Origin: Thomasclavelia ramosa DSM 1402
GTDB taxonomy: Bacteria > Bacillota_I > Bacilli_A > Erysipelotrichales > Coprobacillaceae
Direction of reading: 5' to 3'
Length of the DNA: 64,000 bases
Assembly: GCF_014131695.1 (NCBI RefSeq)
Contig: NZ_CP036346.1
Coordinates: 2,666,001 to 2,730,000, forward strand
The first letter of the stretch is position 1. Each line of letters begins with the position of its first letter. Both the position numbers and the translations under genes were made by a program. A model generated the notes under the pieces. That model was given only the letters and a program-made list of their open reading frames with translations. It made no database searches and was not told where the DNA came from. Shown piece after piece: positions 23,183-31,998 of this stretch.

Positions 23183-23404
23183 ATGATGCAATACAAACGA
23201 TTAAAAGAGCTTCGAACTAAATATGGCTACACTCAAGAAAAAGTAGCCAAATATTTACATGTCGATCAAAAAACATACTCCCGCTATGAACTAGGTCAAC
23301 ACGAAATGACGCCTGATACGCTTGGAAAACTTGCAACTCTCTATGATACCTCCGTTGATTATCTAATTGAAAGAACTGATAATATAAAAAGTTTTACTAA
23401 ATAA
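23183..23404 (+). CDS. XRE-family regulator, second of a tandem pair
   Basis: This 73-residue Cro/CI HTH protein (LKELRTKYGYTQEKVAKYLHV, then QKTYSRYELGQHEM) is a paralogue of the preceding gene and keeps the same VDYLIERTDN tail. Two adjacent ATGs at 23183 and 23186 could start it; GGCGGTG precedes both. Targets beyond the local palindromes are unknown. Confidence 0.88.
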   Translation: MMQYKRLKELRTKYGYTQEKVAKYLHVDQKTYSRYELGQHEMTPDTLGKLATLYDTSVDYLIERTDNIKSFTK

Positions 23405-23431
23405 AAAACGTTTGATGTTCCAAACGTTTTT
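23404..23431. terminator. Bidirectional terminator between XRE gene and thrB
   Basis: AAAAAACGTTT pairs with AAACGTTTTTT around GATGTTCC, between convergent genes. Confidence 0.85.
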
Positions 23432-23433
23432 TA

Positions 23434-24327
23434 TTATTCATAATCAGCCGTGTAACCACGATTATCTAATTCCAATTTCACAACTTGCCAATCTTTAATT
23501 AATGCACCTAGCTCTTCTTTAATCCGAACTACACCCATCTTATCCTCACCACGAATAACAGCCATTATTGTTGGACCAGCCCCCGACAAATAAGCCCCAA
23601 GTACTTTTTCATCTTGTTCTAAAACTCCCATGATTTCATTAAAGCCTTTAATTAAATCACCACGATATGGTTGATGCAAACGGTCTTTAAAGCCTAATTT
23701 TAGCCCCTCATCATATCCATTAATCAATGAAGCAACCATCAACGCTAAATGAGATACGTTTTTAATCGCGTCAGCTCTTGGCAAAACCTGTGGTAAAACT
23801 GATCTTGATTGTTCAGTTGATAATGTAAATGGCGGAATCAATGTAACAAACCGATAGTCATGTTTAACAGGGATATTTAATGTTAATACATTATCTTCTT
23901 CCATTACTGATACTGTCAAGCCTCCAAAAATTGCCGGTGCCACATTATCAGGATGACCTTCAATTGCAGTTGCTAATTCTAGAATTTCTTGTCGATCTTC
24001 AACTTTATCTTTAAAAGCAAAAGCCCCAACGATTCCTGCTACAATACAAGTAGAACTACTACCCAATCCACGGGTATAAGGAACATCCCCACTACATTCA
24101 ATATTTACGCCTTGATATTCTAAGCCACAAATTTCAGCAGCTTGTTTAAAAGCCTGGTAGGTCATATTTTCTTCATTACAAAACTGTTCTGGACAACCAG
24201 TAATATTTAAACCTTGATCAGCCAGTTCAAAGGTAAAGGTATTATATAAAGTCAGTGCCAACCCTGCAACGTCAAATCCGGGTCCTAAGTTAGCACTTGT
24301 CGCTGGTACTTTTACTTTTACTTTCAT
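23434..24327 (-). CDS. thrB: Homoserine kinase
   Basis: This 297-residue GHMP kinase converts homoserine to O-phosphohomoserine with ATP. It shows the VKVPATSANLGPGFDVAGLAL opening, the ATP-binding motif PYTRGLGSSSTCIVAG (about residues 84-99), the EGHPDNVAPAIFGG motif and the C-terminal GAYLSGAGPTIMAV. GGAGGTTAGC precedes the ATG. It is second in the thrC-thrB operon, 9 bases after thrC. Confidence 0.96.
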   Translation of the reverse strand: MKVKVKVPATSANLGPGFDVAGLALTLYNTFTFELADQGLNITGCPEQFCNEENMTYQAFKQAAEICGLEYQGVNIECSGDVPYTRGLGSSSTCIVAGIVGAFAFKDKVEDRQEILELATAIEGHPDNVAPAIFGGLTVSVMEEDNVLTLNIPVKHDYRFVTLIPPFTLSTEQSRSVLPQVLPRADAIKNVSHLALMVASLINGYDEGLKLGFKDRLHQPYRGDLIKGFNEIMGVLEQDEKVLGAYLSGAGPTIMAVIRGEDKMGVVRIKEELGALIKDWQVVKLELDNRGYTADYE

Positions 24328-24336
24328 GCTAACCTC

Positions 24337-25821
24337 CTACATTGCTTCTATTTCTGATTTGATAAAACTAATAATCTCAGTTTTATCAATCGCTTCTTTA
24401 TGTAACACTTCACGCTCTTTAATTCCTGCTAATGCTTGAGGCACAGGAACACCAGTCTTTTCACTTAATTTATCAATTGCTGTATAAACATCAAGTTCTT
24501 CCCCATAAATAGCTTGATAAACTGATTCAGGGAACTTATAAGGAGATGCAGTTGATAATAATACTGTTTTAGTATGGTCTCCAGTCTCCTGCTGATATTG
24601 TTTTAGAACACCATAACCAATGGCAGTATGCGTATCTAATAAATATCCAGTTTCATTGAAACATGTTTTAATTGTAGTTAAGATTTCATCTTCACTTAAA
24701 CATCCTGCTTTAAACTGATCTTTAATTTTAGCAAAAGTTGCATCATCTACTTCATAAACACCTTCGCTATTTAATTTATCCATATATTGACGAACTTTTT
24801 CTCCATCACCATCAGACATAAACCAAACCAATCTTTCTAAGTTACTAGATACTAAAATATCCATAGCTGGAGCATTTGTTTTATAAAACTCACGATTTGC
24901 ATCATATTTACCAGTAGTAAAGAAATCTGTTAAAATATTATTTTTATTTGAAGCACAAACAAATTTATCAATTGGTAAACCCATTTTTTTAGCAAAATAT
25001 CCTGCTAAACAGTTACCAAAATTACCACTAGGAACACAGAAATTAATCTTATCTCCTAATTTGATTTCGTTATTTCTTACTAATTCAAAATAACTATGGA
25101 AATAGTAAACGATTTGAGGAATCAAACGTCCGACATTGATTGAATTTGCAGATGATAAGAAAACATTATGTTGATCACTTGCAACTTTCAATTCTTCAGA
25201 TGCAAAAGCTTTTTTTACCGCACTTTGAGCATCATCAAAATTACCGTGAATTCCTACTACCTTAACATTCTTTCCTGTTTGACTGACCATCTGTTGTTGT
25301 TGAATCGCAGATACCCCATCCAAAGGATAGAATACTTTGATACAAGTTCCCTCAACATCTTTAAAACCTTCTAATGCCGCTTTACCAGTATCGCCACTAG
25401 TAGCTGCTAAGATCATTACTTCACGTTCCTCTTTTAATTGTTTTAAAGATAACGTCATTAAATAAGGTAGTAACGATAATGCCATATCCTTGAATGCTGC
25501 CGTTTGTCCATGGAATAGTTCAGCAACATAAACATCACCAGCCTTTTTTACTGGTACAACGATTTCTGGAAATAATCCTTTTCCATACGCATTTAAACAC
25601 GCATCATGAATCAATTCTTTTCCTTCTTCAGGTACAAATGTACTTAATACTTCAGTTGCTAAATCAACATAATTCAATTTAGATAAAACATCTAAATCCA
25701 TCTTTGTAAAATCAAAATCCGGCACTAATAACCCACCGTCTTCCCCAATTCCTTGGACGATAGCCTGATAAAAATTAATCTCTTTTTGTTGGTTTCGTGT
25801 ACTTATATATTTCTTTTCCAT
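24337..25821 (-). CDS. thrC: Threonine synthase
   Basis: This 494-residue PLP enzyme of the longer threonine-synthase class makes threonine from O-phosphohomoserine. The PLP lysine lies in ELFHGQTAAFKDMALSLLP, the phosphate loop in ATSGDTGKAAL, and the substrate region in SSANSINVGRLIPQIVYYF with CVPSGNFGNCLAGYFAKKMG. Its promoter carries the ATTGTATACAAT palindrome over the -10 box. It is divergent from hom-lysC-asd. Confidence 0.96.
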   Translation of the reverse strand: MEKKYISTRNQQKEINFYQAIVQGIGEDGGLLVPDFDFTKMDLDVLSKLNYVDLATEVLSTFVPEEGKELIHDACLNAYGKGLFPEIVVPVKKAGDVYVAELFHGQTAAFKDMALSLLPYLMTLSLKQLKEEREVMILAATSGDTGKAALEGFKDVEGTCIKVFYPLDGVSAIQQQQMVSQTGKNVKVVGIHGNFDDAQSAVKKAFASEELKVASDQHNVFLSSANSINVGRLIPQIVYYFHSYFELVRNNEIKLGDKINFCVPSGNFGNCLAGYFAKKMGLPIDKFVCASNKNNILTDFFTTGKYDANREFYKTNAPAMDILVSSNLERLVWFMSDGDGEKVRQYMDKLNSEGVYEVDDATFAKIKDQFKAGCLSEDEILTTIKTCFNETGYLLDTHTAIGYGVLKQYQQETGDHTKTVLLSTASPYKFPESVYQAIYGEELDVYTAIDKLSEKTGVPVPQALAGIKEREVLHKEAIDKTEIISFIKSEIEAM

Positions 25822-25848
25822 TGTTCATCCCCCTGTGTGATTTAAACT

Positions 25849-25877
25849 ATTGTATACAATTTATTTATATAAGTCAA
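25849..25877 (-). promoter_or_regulatory. thrC promoter with ATTGTATACAAT operator
   Basis: On the minus strand TTGACT (25877-25872) and TACAAT (25854-25849) have a 17-base spacer. The 12-bp perfect palindrome ATTGTATACAAT (25849-25860) covers the -10 box. The same palindrome occurs in the divergent hom promoter. Confidence 0.8.
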
Positions 25878-25942
25878 TACATACTTATTATAACATATCA
25901 AAGTAAAATAACTTTGATTATTTCAATTATTATTGATTACCA

Positions 25943-25971
25943 TTGACTATTGTATACAATCGTGGTAATAT
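25943..25971 (+). promoter_or_regulatory. hom promoter with ATTGTATACAAT operator
   Basis: TTGACT (25943-25948) and TAATAT (25966-25971) have a 17-base spacer, and the palindrome ATTGTATACAAT fills it at 25949-25960. Placement between -35 and -10 in both divergent promoters indicates a repressor shared by the threonine-pathway operons; TTGTATACAA-type sites are often used by GntR-family proteins. Confidence 0.8.
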
Positions 25972-26002
25972 GTCATAAATTAGGAAATTGGAGGACCGAG
26001 AT

Positions 26003-26071
26003 ATGTTATCAATGAACATGTTTGCAATAATTATGGCAACGATTAGTTCCATTATTGTGCATGCTCAATAA
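26003..26071 (+). CDS. Leader peptide of the hom-lysC-asd operon (Met/Ile-rich)
   Basis: A 22-codon ORF begins 32 bases after the -10 box, with GGAGG eight bases before the ATG. It reads MLSMNMFAIIMATISSI and ends IVHAQ. Four of 22 codons are Met and five are Ile, both products of this pathway branch, and one is Thr. It is followed by a terminator just before hom. This layout fits translation-coupled attenuation, with ribosome stalling when Met- or Ile-tRNA is scarce. Expression is inferred. Confidence 0.65.
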   Translation: MLSMNMFAIIMATISSIIVHAQ

Positions 26072-26102
26072 TATATTGGTTCTGCTATTTATTTAATGAT
26101 AT

Positions 26103-26130
26103 TGGGACCTTATTTTAAAGGTCTATTTTT
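26103..26130 (+). terminator. Attenuator-type terminator before hom
   Basis: GACCTT-ATTTTA-AAGGTC is followed by TATTTTTATT and ends about 20 bases before the hom start codon. As an intrinsic terminator inside the leader it would cut transcription unless an antiterminator forms. The upstream stretch 26072-26102 could supply the competing strand, for example TATTGGTTC or GATATTGGGACC, but the alternative fold needs computation. Confidence 0.65.
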
Positions 26131-26150
26131 ATTATATAAGGGGGAATTAG

Positions 26151-27305
26151 ATGAAAATCGGTGTTATCGGACTAGGTACTGTTGGTTATGGAGTTATCGA
26201 AATCCTAACTAATGAAAGAAAACGTCTCGAAAAAGTCATTAATGATGAAGTAATGATTAAATATGGTTGTGGTCTTGAAGAGGTTGATCTACCAGAGGGG
26301 GTAATTTACACAAAAGACTTTAATGATGTTATAAATGATCATGAAATTGATGTTGTAGTTGAATTGATTGGTGGAGTAACTGTCGCTAAAACAATTATTT
26401 TAGAAGCTATAAGAAATGGTAAACATGTTGTTACTGCCAATAAAGCATTATTAGCCCATGATGGTAAAGAAATCTTTATGGCAGCAAAAGAAAAAAATGT
26501 CCACATTTTCTACGAAGCTAGTGTTGGTGGCGGAATCCCTGTTTTAGTCAGCCAAAAAGAAAGTTTAGTCGCTAACAACACAAAAGAAATCATTGGTATA
26601 TTAAATGGAACAACAAACTTTATTTTAACTTTGATGGAAAATGAAAATTTAGATTTTGATGAAGCTTTGACCATTGCCGATGGCCTAGGTTATGTTGAAG
26701 CAAATCCAGCATTGGATTTAGATGGAATCGATGCTGCCCATAAAATTTGTATTTTAGCTCAAAATGGATTTAAAAAATATATTGATTTTGATAAAATTAG
26801 TGCTAGTGGAATCCGTAATGTAACTAAAGTTGATATGGATTATGCTAAAAAACTGGGATATCGTTTTAAGATGATTGCTCAGGCAAAAGAAGTTAATAAC
26901 GGAATTGGAATTGATGTCGCAGCTACTCTAGTTAGTAAAAAAGAACTAGTAGCAAACGTCATGGATGCATATAATGTAGTAGAGATCGATAATGACTATG
27001 TTGAAAATGTTATTTACTACGGTAAAGGTGCAGGTCGTTATGTTACCGCTTCTGCAGTTGTAAGTGATATAATTAAAACTACCCAAGTAGAAAGATGGGA
27101 TCATGATTATGAAGACTGCTCAAACATCTACCCGATTACTAAATCTAAGTATTATCTTAGAGCAAATAAGCCATTAGATGTTGATTATGAAATGTACTTC
27201 ACTGAAAAACACGATCACATCTACATTACTCATGAAATTGAGTTAGCAGATCTAACTACAGATCTTGGTGATACAGAATACACAATTTTCAAAGTGAGGG
27301 GATAA
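26151..27305 (+). CDS. hom: Homoserine dehydrogenase
   Basis: This 384-residue enzyme reduces aspartate semialdehyde to homoserine. It shows a Rossmann motif (IGVIGLGTVGYGVIEIL), VVTANKALLAHDG, the catalytic/substrate motif IGILNGTTNFILTLM, and the LGYVEANPALDLDGIDAAHKICIL block with the active-site Lys region. It is shorter than the usual 420-450 residues, and the C-terminal ACT domain appears reduced or absent, which could lower threonine feedback inhibition. It is first in hom-lysC-asd, 1 base before lysC, and lies behind the leader peptide and terminator. Confidence 0.95.
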   Translation: MKIGVIGLGTVGYGVIEILTNERKRLEKVINDEVMIKYGCGLEEVDLPEGVIYTKDFNDVINDHEIDVVVELIGGVTVAKTIILEAIRNGKHVVTANKALLAHDGKEIFMAAKEKNVHIFYEASVGGGIPVLVSQKESLVANNTKEIIGILNGTTNFILTLMENENLDFDEALTIADGLGYVEANPALDLDGIDAAHKICILAQNGFKKYIDFDKISASGIRNVTKVDMDYAKKLGYRFKMIAQAKEVNNGIGIDVAATLVSKKELVANVMDAYNVVEIDNDYVENVIYYGKGAGRYVTASAVVSDIIKTTQVERWDHDYEDCSNIYPITKSKYYLRANKPLDVDYEMYFTEKHDHIYITHEIELADLTTDLGDTEYTIFKVRG

Positions 27306-27306
27306 A

Positions 27307-28548
27307 ATGAACATAATTGTCCAAAAATTTGGTGGTACTTCCACTCGTTCGCGTGAATCACGTTCAACCATGTACAACAATATTATTAGAGAAATCAATA
27401 ATGGTAATAAAGTTGTTGCGGTTGTTTCGGCGATGGGTCGTTATGATGATCCATATGCTACTGATACACTATTATCAATTGTTAATACCCAGCAGTTAAC
27501 AGATGAGGAGATTGATCGTCTAACTAGTATTGGTGAAACAATTTCAACTTTAGTTTGTAAAGGAGAAGTTGCTTCTCTCGGTTATCGAGCGGCAACAATC
27601 ACTAATTCAGAATTAGGAATTGTTACAGATTCAACTTTTAATAACGCAACGATCAATAAGGTTGAAGGTAAAGATATTATTGAAAAATTAAAATACGCTG
27701 ATGTCGTATTTTGCCCTGGTTTTCAAGGGCATTCTATCCATGGTAAAATTACCACTTTAGGTCGCGGGGGGAGCGATTTATCAGCAGTTGCAATTGGGGT
27801 AGCAATTGATGCTAGTGAAGTAGAGATATACAGTGATGTAAATGGAATCTACACTGCTGATCCAAGATTAGTTCCTGATGCTCTTAAATTGGATTGTATC
27901 AGTTATGCAGAAATGCTGGAACTAGCTAAAAATGGTGCTAAAGTTTTAAATCACCGTTGTGTTCAATTAGCAGCTAGTCACAATATTGCAATTCACGCCC
28001 GTTCTTCATTTGAAGACACTAAAGGGACATATGTTATAGGAGATGAGCGCATTATGAAAGAAAATTTAAATCAATTAATTATTTCCGGAATCACCGGTTC
28101 ACAAAATGAAGCGCGGATCACTTTAGTTAAAGTAGATGCCACCAACAATAGTGCGGGAAGCTTATTTGAAAAAATTGCTGATGCTGGCGTTAATGTAAAT
28201 GTATTTAATCAAGCATTAGTTGGAGGCGGAAGAATGGATATTTCACTAGTTATTAGTGATGTTGATGTTCCTACTGTCGTTGATATTATCAATGATTTAA
28301 AACCACAGTTAAATGCTGATCGTATCATTGTCCGTGGTAACATTGGTAAAGTATCGGTTATTGGGGTTGGAATTAAAAATAATCGTGGAATGTTCCAAAA
28401 AGCATATAATACATTAAGCAGCAATGGTATTAATGTTGAAATGACATCTTGCTCAGAAATAAATATTTCTTGTTACATCGATCGTGACGATGTTAAAAAA
28501 GCACAAATTTTATTACATGAAGCGTTTTTAGGAAAGGTTGGTAAATAA
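27307..28548 (+). CDS. lysC: Aspartate kinase
   Basis: This 413-residue enzyme phosphorylates aspartate at the head of the Lys/Met/Thr pathway. It has the KFGGTST motif, VVAVVSAMGRYDDPYATDTL, the catalytic loop FQGHSIHGKITTLGRGGSDLSAVAI, and two C-terminal ACT domains (from about residue 255: ISGITGSQNEARITLV and VSVIGVGIKNNRGMFQK) that bind a feedback amino acid, lysine and/or threonine. It lies 1 base after hom and 3 bases before asd. Confidence 0.96.
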   Translation: MNIIVQKFGGTSTRSRESRSTMYNNIIREINNGNKVVAVVSAMGRYDDPYATDTLLSIVNTQQLTDEEIDRLTSIGETISTLVCKGEVASLGYRAATITNSELGIVTDSTFNNATINKVEGKDIIEKLKYADVVFCPGFQGHSIHGKITTLGRGGSDLSAVAIGVAIDASEVEIYSDVNGIYTADPRLVPDALKLDCISYAEMLELAKNGAKVLNHRCVQLAASHNIAIHARSSFEDTKGTYVIGDERIMKENLNQLIISGITGSQNEARITLVKVDATNNSAGSLFEKIADAGVNVNVFNQALVGGGRMDISLVISDVDVPTVVDIINDLKPQLNADRIIVRGNIGKVSVIGVGIKNNRGMFQKAYNTLSSNGINVEMTSCSEINISCYIDRDDVKKAQILLHEAFLGKVGK

Positions 28549-28551
28549 AAA

Positions 28552-29586
28552 ATGAAAAAATATAAAGTTGCAGTCGTGGGGGCTACTGGAGCCGTCGGAA
28601 GAGAAATGTTAAGATGTATCTTCCAATTTAAATTTCCTTTTGAAAGTATTAAATTATTAGCATCAGCTCGTAGTGCAGGAAAAGTTGTTGAATTTGAAGG
28701 TCATGAATTTACTGTTGAAGAATTAACAGAAAATAGCTTTGAAGGTATCGATGTAGCGTTTTGGTCTGCCGGGGGAAGTATTTCTGAAAAATATATGCCA
28801 TTCGCTGTTAAAGCTGGGTGTGTCAATATTGATAATACTAGTCATTTCAGAATGGATCCTGAGGTGCCATTAGTAGTACCTGAAGTAAACGGAGAAGCTT
28901 TAAGAAATCATAAAGGAATTATTGCTAATCCAAACTGCACTACTATCCAAATGGTTAGTGCTTTAAATCGTTTAAATGAATATTTTGATATCGAAAGAAT
29001 CATCGTTTCTACTTATCAAGCGGTTTCAGGAGCAGGTGTTGCAGGAATGGAAGAATTATACCGCCAGTCTCAAGAAATCTTAGATGGTAAAGAACCTGTT
29101 GCCAAAACATTACCTTGCGCTGGGGATAAAAAACATTTTCCAATTGCTTTCAATTGCATTCCACAAGTTGATAAATTTGATTTAGACAATCATTTTTCTA
29201 AAGAAGAAATGAAAATGGTTAATGAAACTAAAAAAATCTTCAATAAAGATATCAAGGTCAATGCTACTTGTGTTCGTGTTCCTGTACTTCGGGGACATTC
29301 TGAATCAGTATATATTGAAACTAAAAAACCAATCGATATTGATAAAGTATTCGAGCTACTAAACAATTCTACTGGGGTTGAATTATATGATGATATTGAA
29401 AATCAAATCTATCCAATGGCTAATTTATTTGTTGGAGATGAGTTAGTACACGTTGGACGTGTTCGTAAAGATTTAGATAACCCTAACGGATTAAGTTTAT
29501 GGGTAGTTGCCGATCAATTAATGAAAGGTGCTGCTTACAACTCTGTTGATATTGGACTTAAAATGATTGAAATGGGCTTAATTTAA
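28552..29586 (+). CDS. asd: Aspartate-semialdehyde dehydrogenase
   Basis: This 344-residue NADPH enzyme reduces aspartyl phosphate. It shows VAVVGATGAVGREMLRC (nucleotide binding), the active-site Cys in IIANPNCTTIQMV (about residue 128), the YQAVSGAGVAGMEEL region and VRVPVLRGHSESVYIE with the catalytic His. It is the third gene of the operon. A very long hairpin follows its stop codon. Confidence 0.96.
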   Translation: MKKYKVAVVGATGAVGREMLRCIFQFKFPFESIKLLASARSAGKVVEFEGHEFTVEELTENSFEGIDVAFWSAGGSISEKYMPFAVKAGCVNIDNTSHFRMDPEVPLVVPEVNGEALRNHKGIIANPNCTTIQMVSALNRLNEYFDIERIIVSTYQAVSGAGVAGMEELYRQSQEILDGKEPVAKTLPCAGDKKHFPIAFNCIPQVDKFDLDNHFSKEEMKMVNETKKIFNKDIKVNATCVRVPVLRGHSESVYIETKKPIDIDKVFELLNNSTGVELYDDIENQIYPMANLFVGDELVHVGRVRKDLDNPNGLSLWVVADQLMKGAAYNSVDIGLKMIEMGLI

Positions 29587-29588
29587 TA

Positions 29589-29697
29589 AAAAAGGAATTT
29601 TATTCGATGGTGATATGCCCCTTGTTAAGTAGATAAGGTAAATAACCAAAATCTACTTAAGGAGGAGCGTACCATAGCTTGAATAAAGTTCCTTTTT
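29589..29697. terminator. Very long imperfect hairpin, bidirectional terminator
   Basis: The inner stem TTAAGTAGAT/ATCTACTTAA is perfect (29625-29634, 29651-29660). An imperfect outer stem, from AAAAAGGAA...TTTATTC to GAATAAAGTTCCTTTTT, extends it to about 45 pairs with bulges. T-runs occur on both strands. It lies between convergent asd and the EAL gene. The length is unusual for a simple terminator. Confidence 0.75.
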
Positions 29698-29699
29698 AT

Positions 29700-31889
29700 T
29701 TATTTATTTATATTTTCCAATACAAATAATGCTTCAAATTCTTTTAGCAGCATCGGCCGATAATAATAATACCCTTGAATATAATCACAATCATGAGCTT
29801 CAAGAAACTCTTTTTGTTCAATCGTTTCCACTCCCTCGGCTACAACTTCAAGGTTTAACTTATGACATAATTGGATTATCTCTTCAATAATAATATGACT
29901 GCGAGTATGTGTATAGTCATTTGTTCTAAAAAACTCCTGATCAATCTTCACTACATCAATAGGAAGATCTTTTAAGATATTCAAGGATGAATATCCGCTT
30001 CCAAAATCATCTAATGCTACTTTAAAATGATAACTTTTTAATTGATTTAAAATCTTAATTAACTCTTCTTTATGATTAAGTGCTGTTGTTTCTGTGATTT
30101 CAATCTCTACTTGTTCGGGATTAACATTACACGCTTTAACCAGATGAATCAATTTATCCACATATCCCTCATTAAAAATATAAGTTCTTGAAACATTGAC
30201 AGAGATACTTATCTTAATACCATAATACTTGTTCCAATAATCGATCTGTTCCAAAGCTTTTTTAAAAATATGGAAATCAAGAGCTTCCAACATTCCGTTT
30301 TTTTCATAAACCGGGATAAAATCACCAGGTGAAATAATATTGTACTCAGGATGATGCCAACGTGTTAAAATTTCGCCTGAGCAAACCTTCCCTGTTTGAA
30401 GATTTACTTTCGGTTGAATGTAAGCTTTAAAATGATTAGCTTTTAACGAATCTTGAAACTCTTTTTCAATTTGCAATGCATAAAGCTCTTTTTGAAAAAC
30501 TTCTTCTTGATAAAAGCTCACATCATCTTTTGATAAACGTTTTAAATCATTACTAGTATATTGAGTCTTCTTGAAAGCCAAATTAATGTCAACATCATCC
30601 TCAAGAATTTTATAAACACCAAAATGGAAATAATATGGTGAGGTATTATATTCTTTCGCAAATTCACCTCTAATATAATTGGCTAACACAAATAAACGAT
30701 TCTTGATTTGTTCAAAGTCATCACTATCCAATAAAATTACAAAATGATCGGCAGATTGGCGACAGCAAAATTCTTCATTTTGACATTGAGTATCTATGCA
30801 AATAATAATTTGTTTTAATAATCTATTAGCAATCTCTTCTCCATATATTTCATTAAACCATTTAAATCCTTTAACATCACAATTTACTAAAACATATTTA
30901 GATAAATGATTGATATTTTGACAATATTCAATAAACCGATAGTAATTATAATGACCAGTAATCTCATCTTCATAAGCTAATTTAGTAATTTGCAGCTTAT
31001 TTTTCCCTTGAATAAAATAAAAATAAGCAACTACGACTGCACTGCCAACCCCAATTATAAGCCAGGTAAGATAAGCTGTTTGAATAAAATTTTGAAACTT
31101 CCCAGTTACAGCTTCTTTGGGAAAAACAGAAGCAACTAGCCAATCATTACCTTCAATATTAGCATAAATCAAATAATTAAGAGTATTATTTTCATCACGA
31201 AAGTTTATTATGCCCTTCCCATTTATATCGATATCATTAAGATCAATGCCATTCAACGATTCAATATTATTAAAATCATCTGTCTTCTTATTACTTAAAA
31301 CAACATCACCATTTTCATTAAAAATAAATGCATAGCCAACATTATTATAAGTTGCAGACGACAAAATACTTGATAACTTATCTGTATAAAAAGTAGCAAA
31401 CAAAACCCCACTAACTTCATTATGTTTATATATTGGTACAGAATAAACATTGATTGCCTCACCATCCGTATAATCAGTAATACTTTTCGAGGTTACAGTT
31501 TTACCATTTAATGAATCTTTAAAATAATCTCGATCAGAAATATTAAAAGTCTGATGATCAGAGGTTACTACATTTCCTTGTAAATCTGCTATACCAAAAC
31601 GCTTTACCCCATCCCTTTGTGCCAACTGGTTTAGATAATCAAGTAATGGCTCTTGAAGAATTCCATCTTGTTGAATAATTAAACTTATCGTCGTTAATTG
31701 GGTCAAATTTTCATTGATCCGGTTTTTTATTGCTTTAGCTGTCTGATTGGTTAAATCATTCAAATACTCGTCAGTTTCACTATACAGATTATCTGACAAG
31801 TTATTAATATACAAAGTTGCTAAAGTTCCAAAGAGAATTAATAGTATTATTGCAACAATAATTGATTTCTTCATTATTGAACTTCTCAT
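29700..31889 (-). CDS. Membrane-bound EAL phosphodiesterase with degenerate GGDEF and dCache sensor
   Basis: GGTGAAG favours the ATG at 31889 (729 residues). Order: TM helix (about 8-30), dCache-type extracytoplasmic sensor (about 35-260; FGIADLQGNVVTSDHQTFNISDRDYF), second TM (about 280-300), degenerate GGDEF (active loop reads RQSADHF, so no cyclase), EAL domain (about 470-720). The EAL domain keeps GEILTRWHHPE (EIL variant with the key Glu), NVSRTY, ALDDFGSGYSSL, KIDQEFF, EGVE and QGYYYYRPM. It probably hydrolyses c-di-GMP in response to an external ligand. No other c-di-GMP gene is in the window. Confidence 0.9.
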   Translation of the reverse strand: MRSSIMKKSIIVAIILLILFGTLATLYINNLSDNLYSETDEYLNDLTNQTAKAIKNRINENLTQLTTISLIIQQDGILQEPLLDYLNQLAQRDGVKRFGIADLQGNVVTSDHQTFNISDRDYFKDSLNGKTVTSKSITDYTDGEAINVYSVPIYKHNEVSGVLFATFYTDKLSSILSSATYNNVGYAFIFNENGDVVLSNKKTDDFNNIESLNGIDLNDIDINGKGIINFRDENNTLNYLIYANIEGNDWLVASVFPKEAVTGKFQNFIQTAYLTWLIIGVGSAVVVAYFYFIQGKNKLQITKLAYEDEITGHYNYYRFIEYCQNINHLSKYVLVNCDVKGFKWFNEIYGEEIANRLLKQIIICIDTQCQNEEFCCRQSADHFVILLDSDDFEQIKNRLFVLANYIRGEFAKEYNTSPYYFHFGVYKILEDDVDINLAFKKTQYTSNDLKRLSKDDVSFYQEEVFQKELYALQIEKEFQDSLKANHFKAYIQPKVNLQTGKVCSGEILTRWHHPEYNIISPGDFIPVYEKNGMLEALDFHIFKKALEQIDYWNKYYGIKISISVNVSRTYIFNEGYVDKLIHLVKACNVNPEQVEIEITETTALNHKEELIKILNQLKSYHFKVALDDFGSGYSSLNILKDLPIDVVKIDQEFFRTNDYTHTRSHIIIEEIIQLCHKLNLEVVAEGVETIEQKEFLEAHDCDYIQGYYYYRPMLLKEFEALFVLENINK

Positions 31890-31947
31890 TATCTTCACCA
31901 CTCTTTCTTCTATTATAGCTAATTCTATAAAGAAAAGCATTAAAATA

Positions 31948-31997
31948 AAAAGGCCATAGCCTAAATAAGTTAAATAAACTCATTTGACTATAACCAT
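31948..31997 (-). terminator. Terminator of the thiol-redox operon
   Basis: On the minus strand an imperfect long stem closes around AACTTATTT/AAATGAGTT and GGCTATGGCC, followed by TTTTTATTTT. It lies just downstream of the HxlR gene. Confidence 0.6.
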
Positions 31998-31998
31998 A

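Noticed and set aside
25822-26150. T-box or SAM riboswitch between thrC and hom
   Set aside because: No T-box core (AGGGUGGNACCGCG-like) or SAM-aptamer pattern is present; the region is explained by two promoters, a leader peptide and a terminator.
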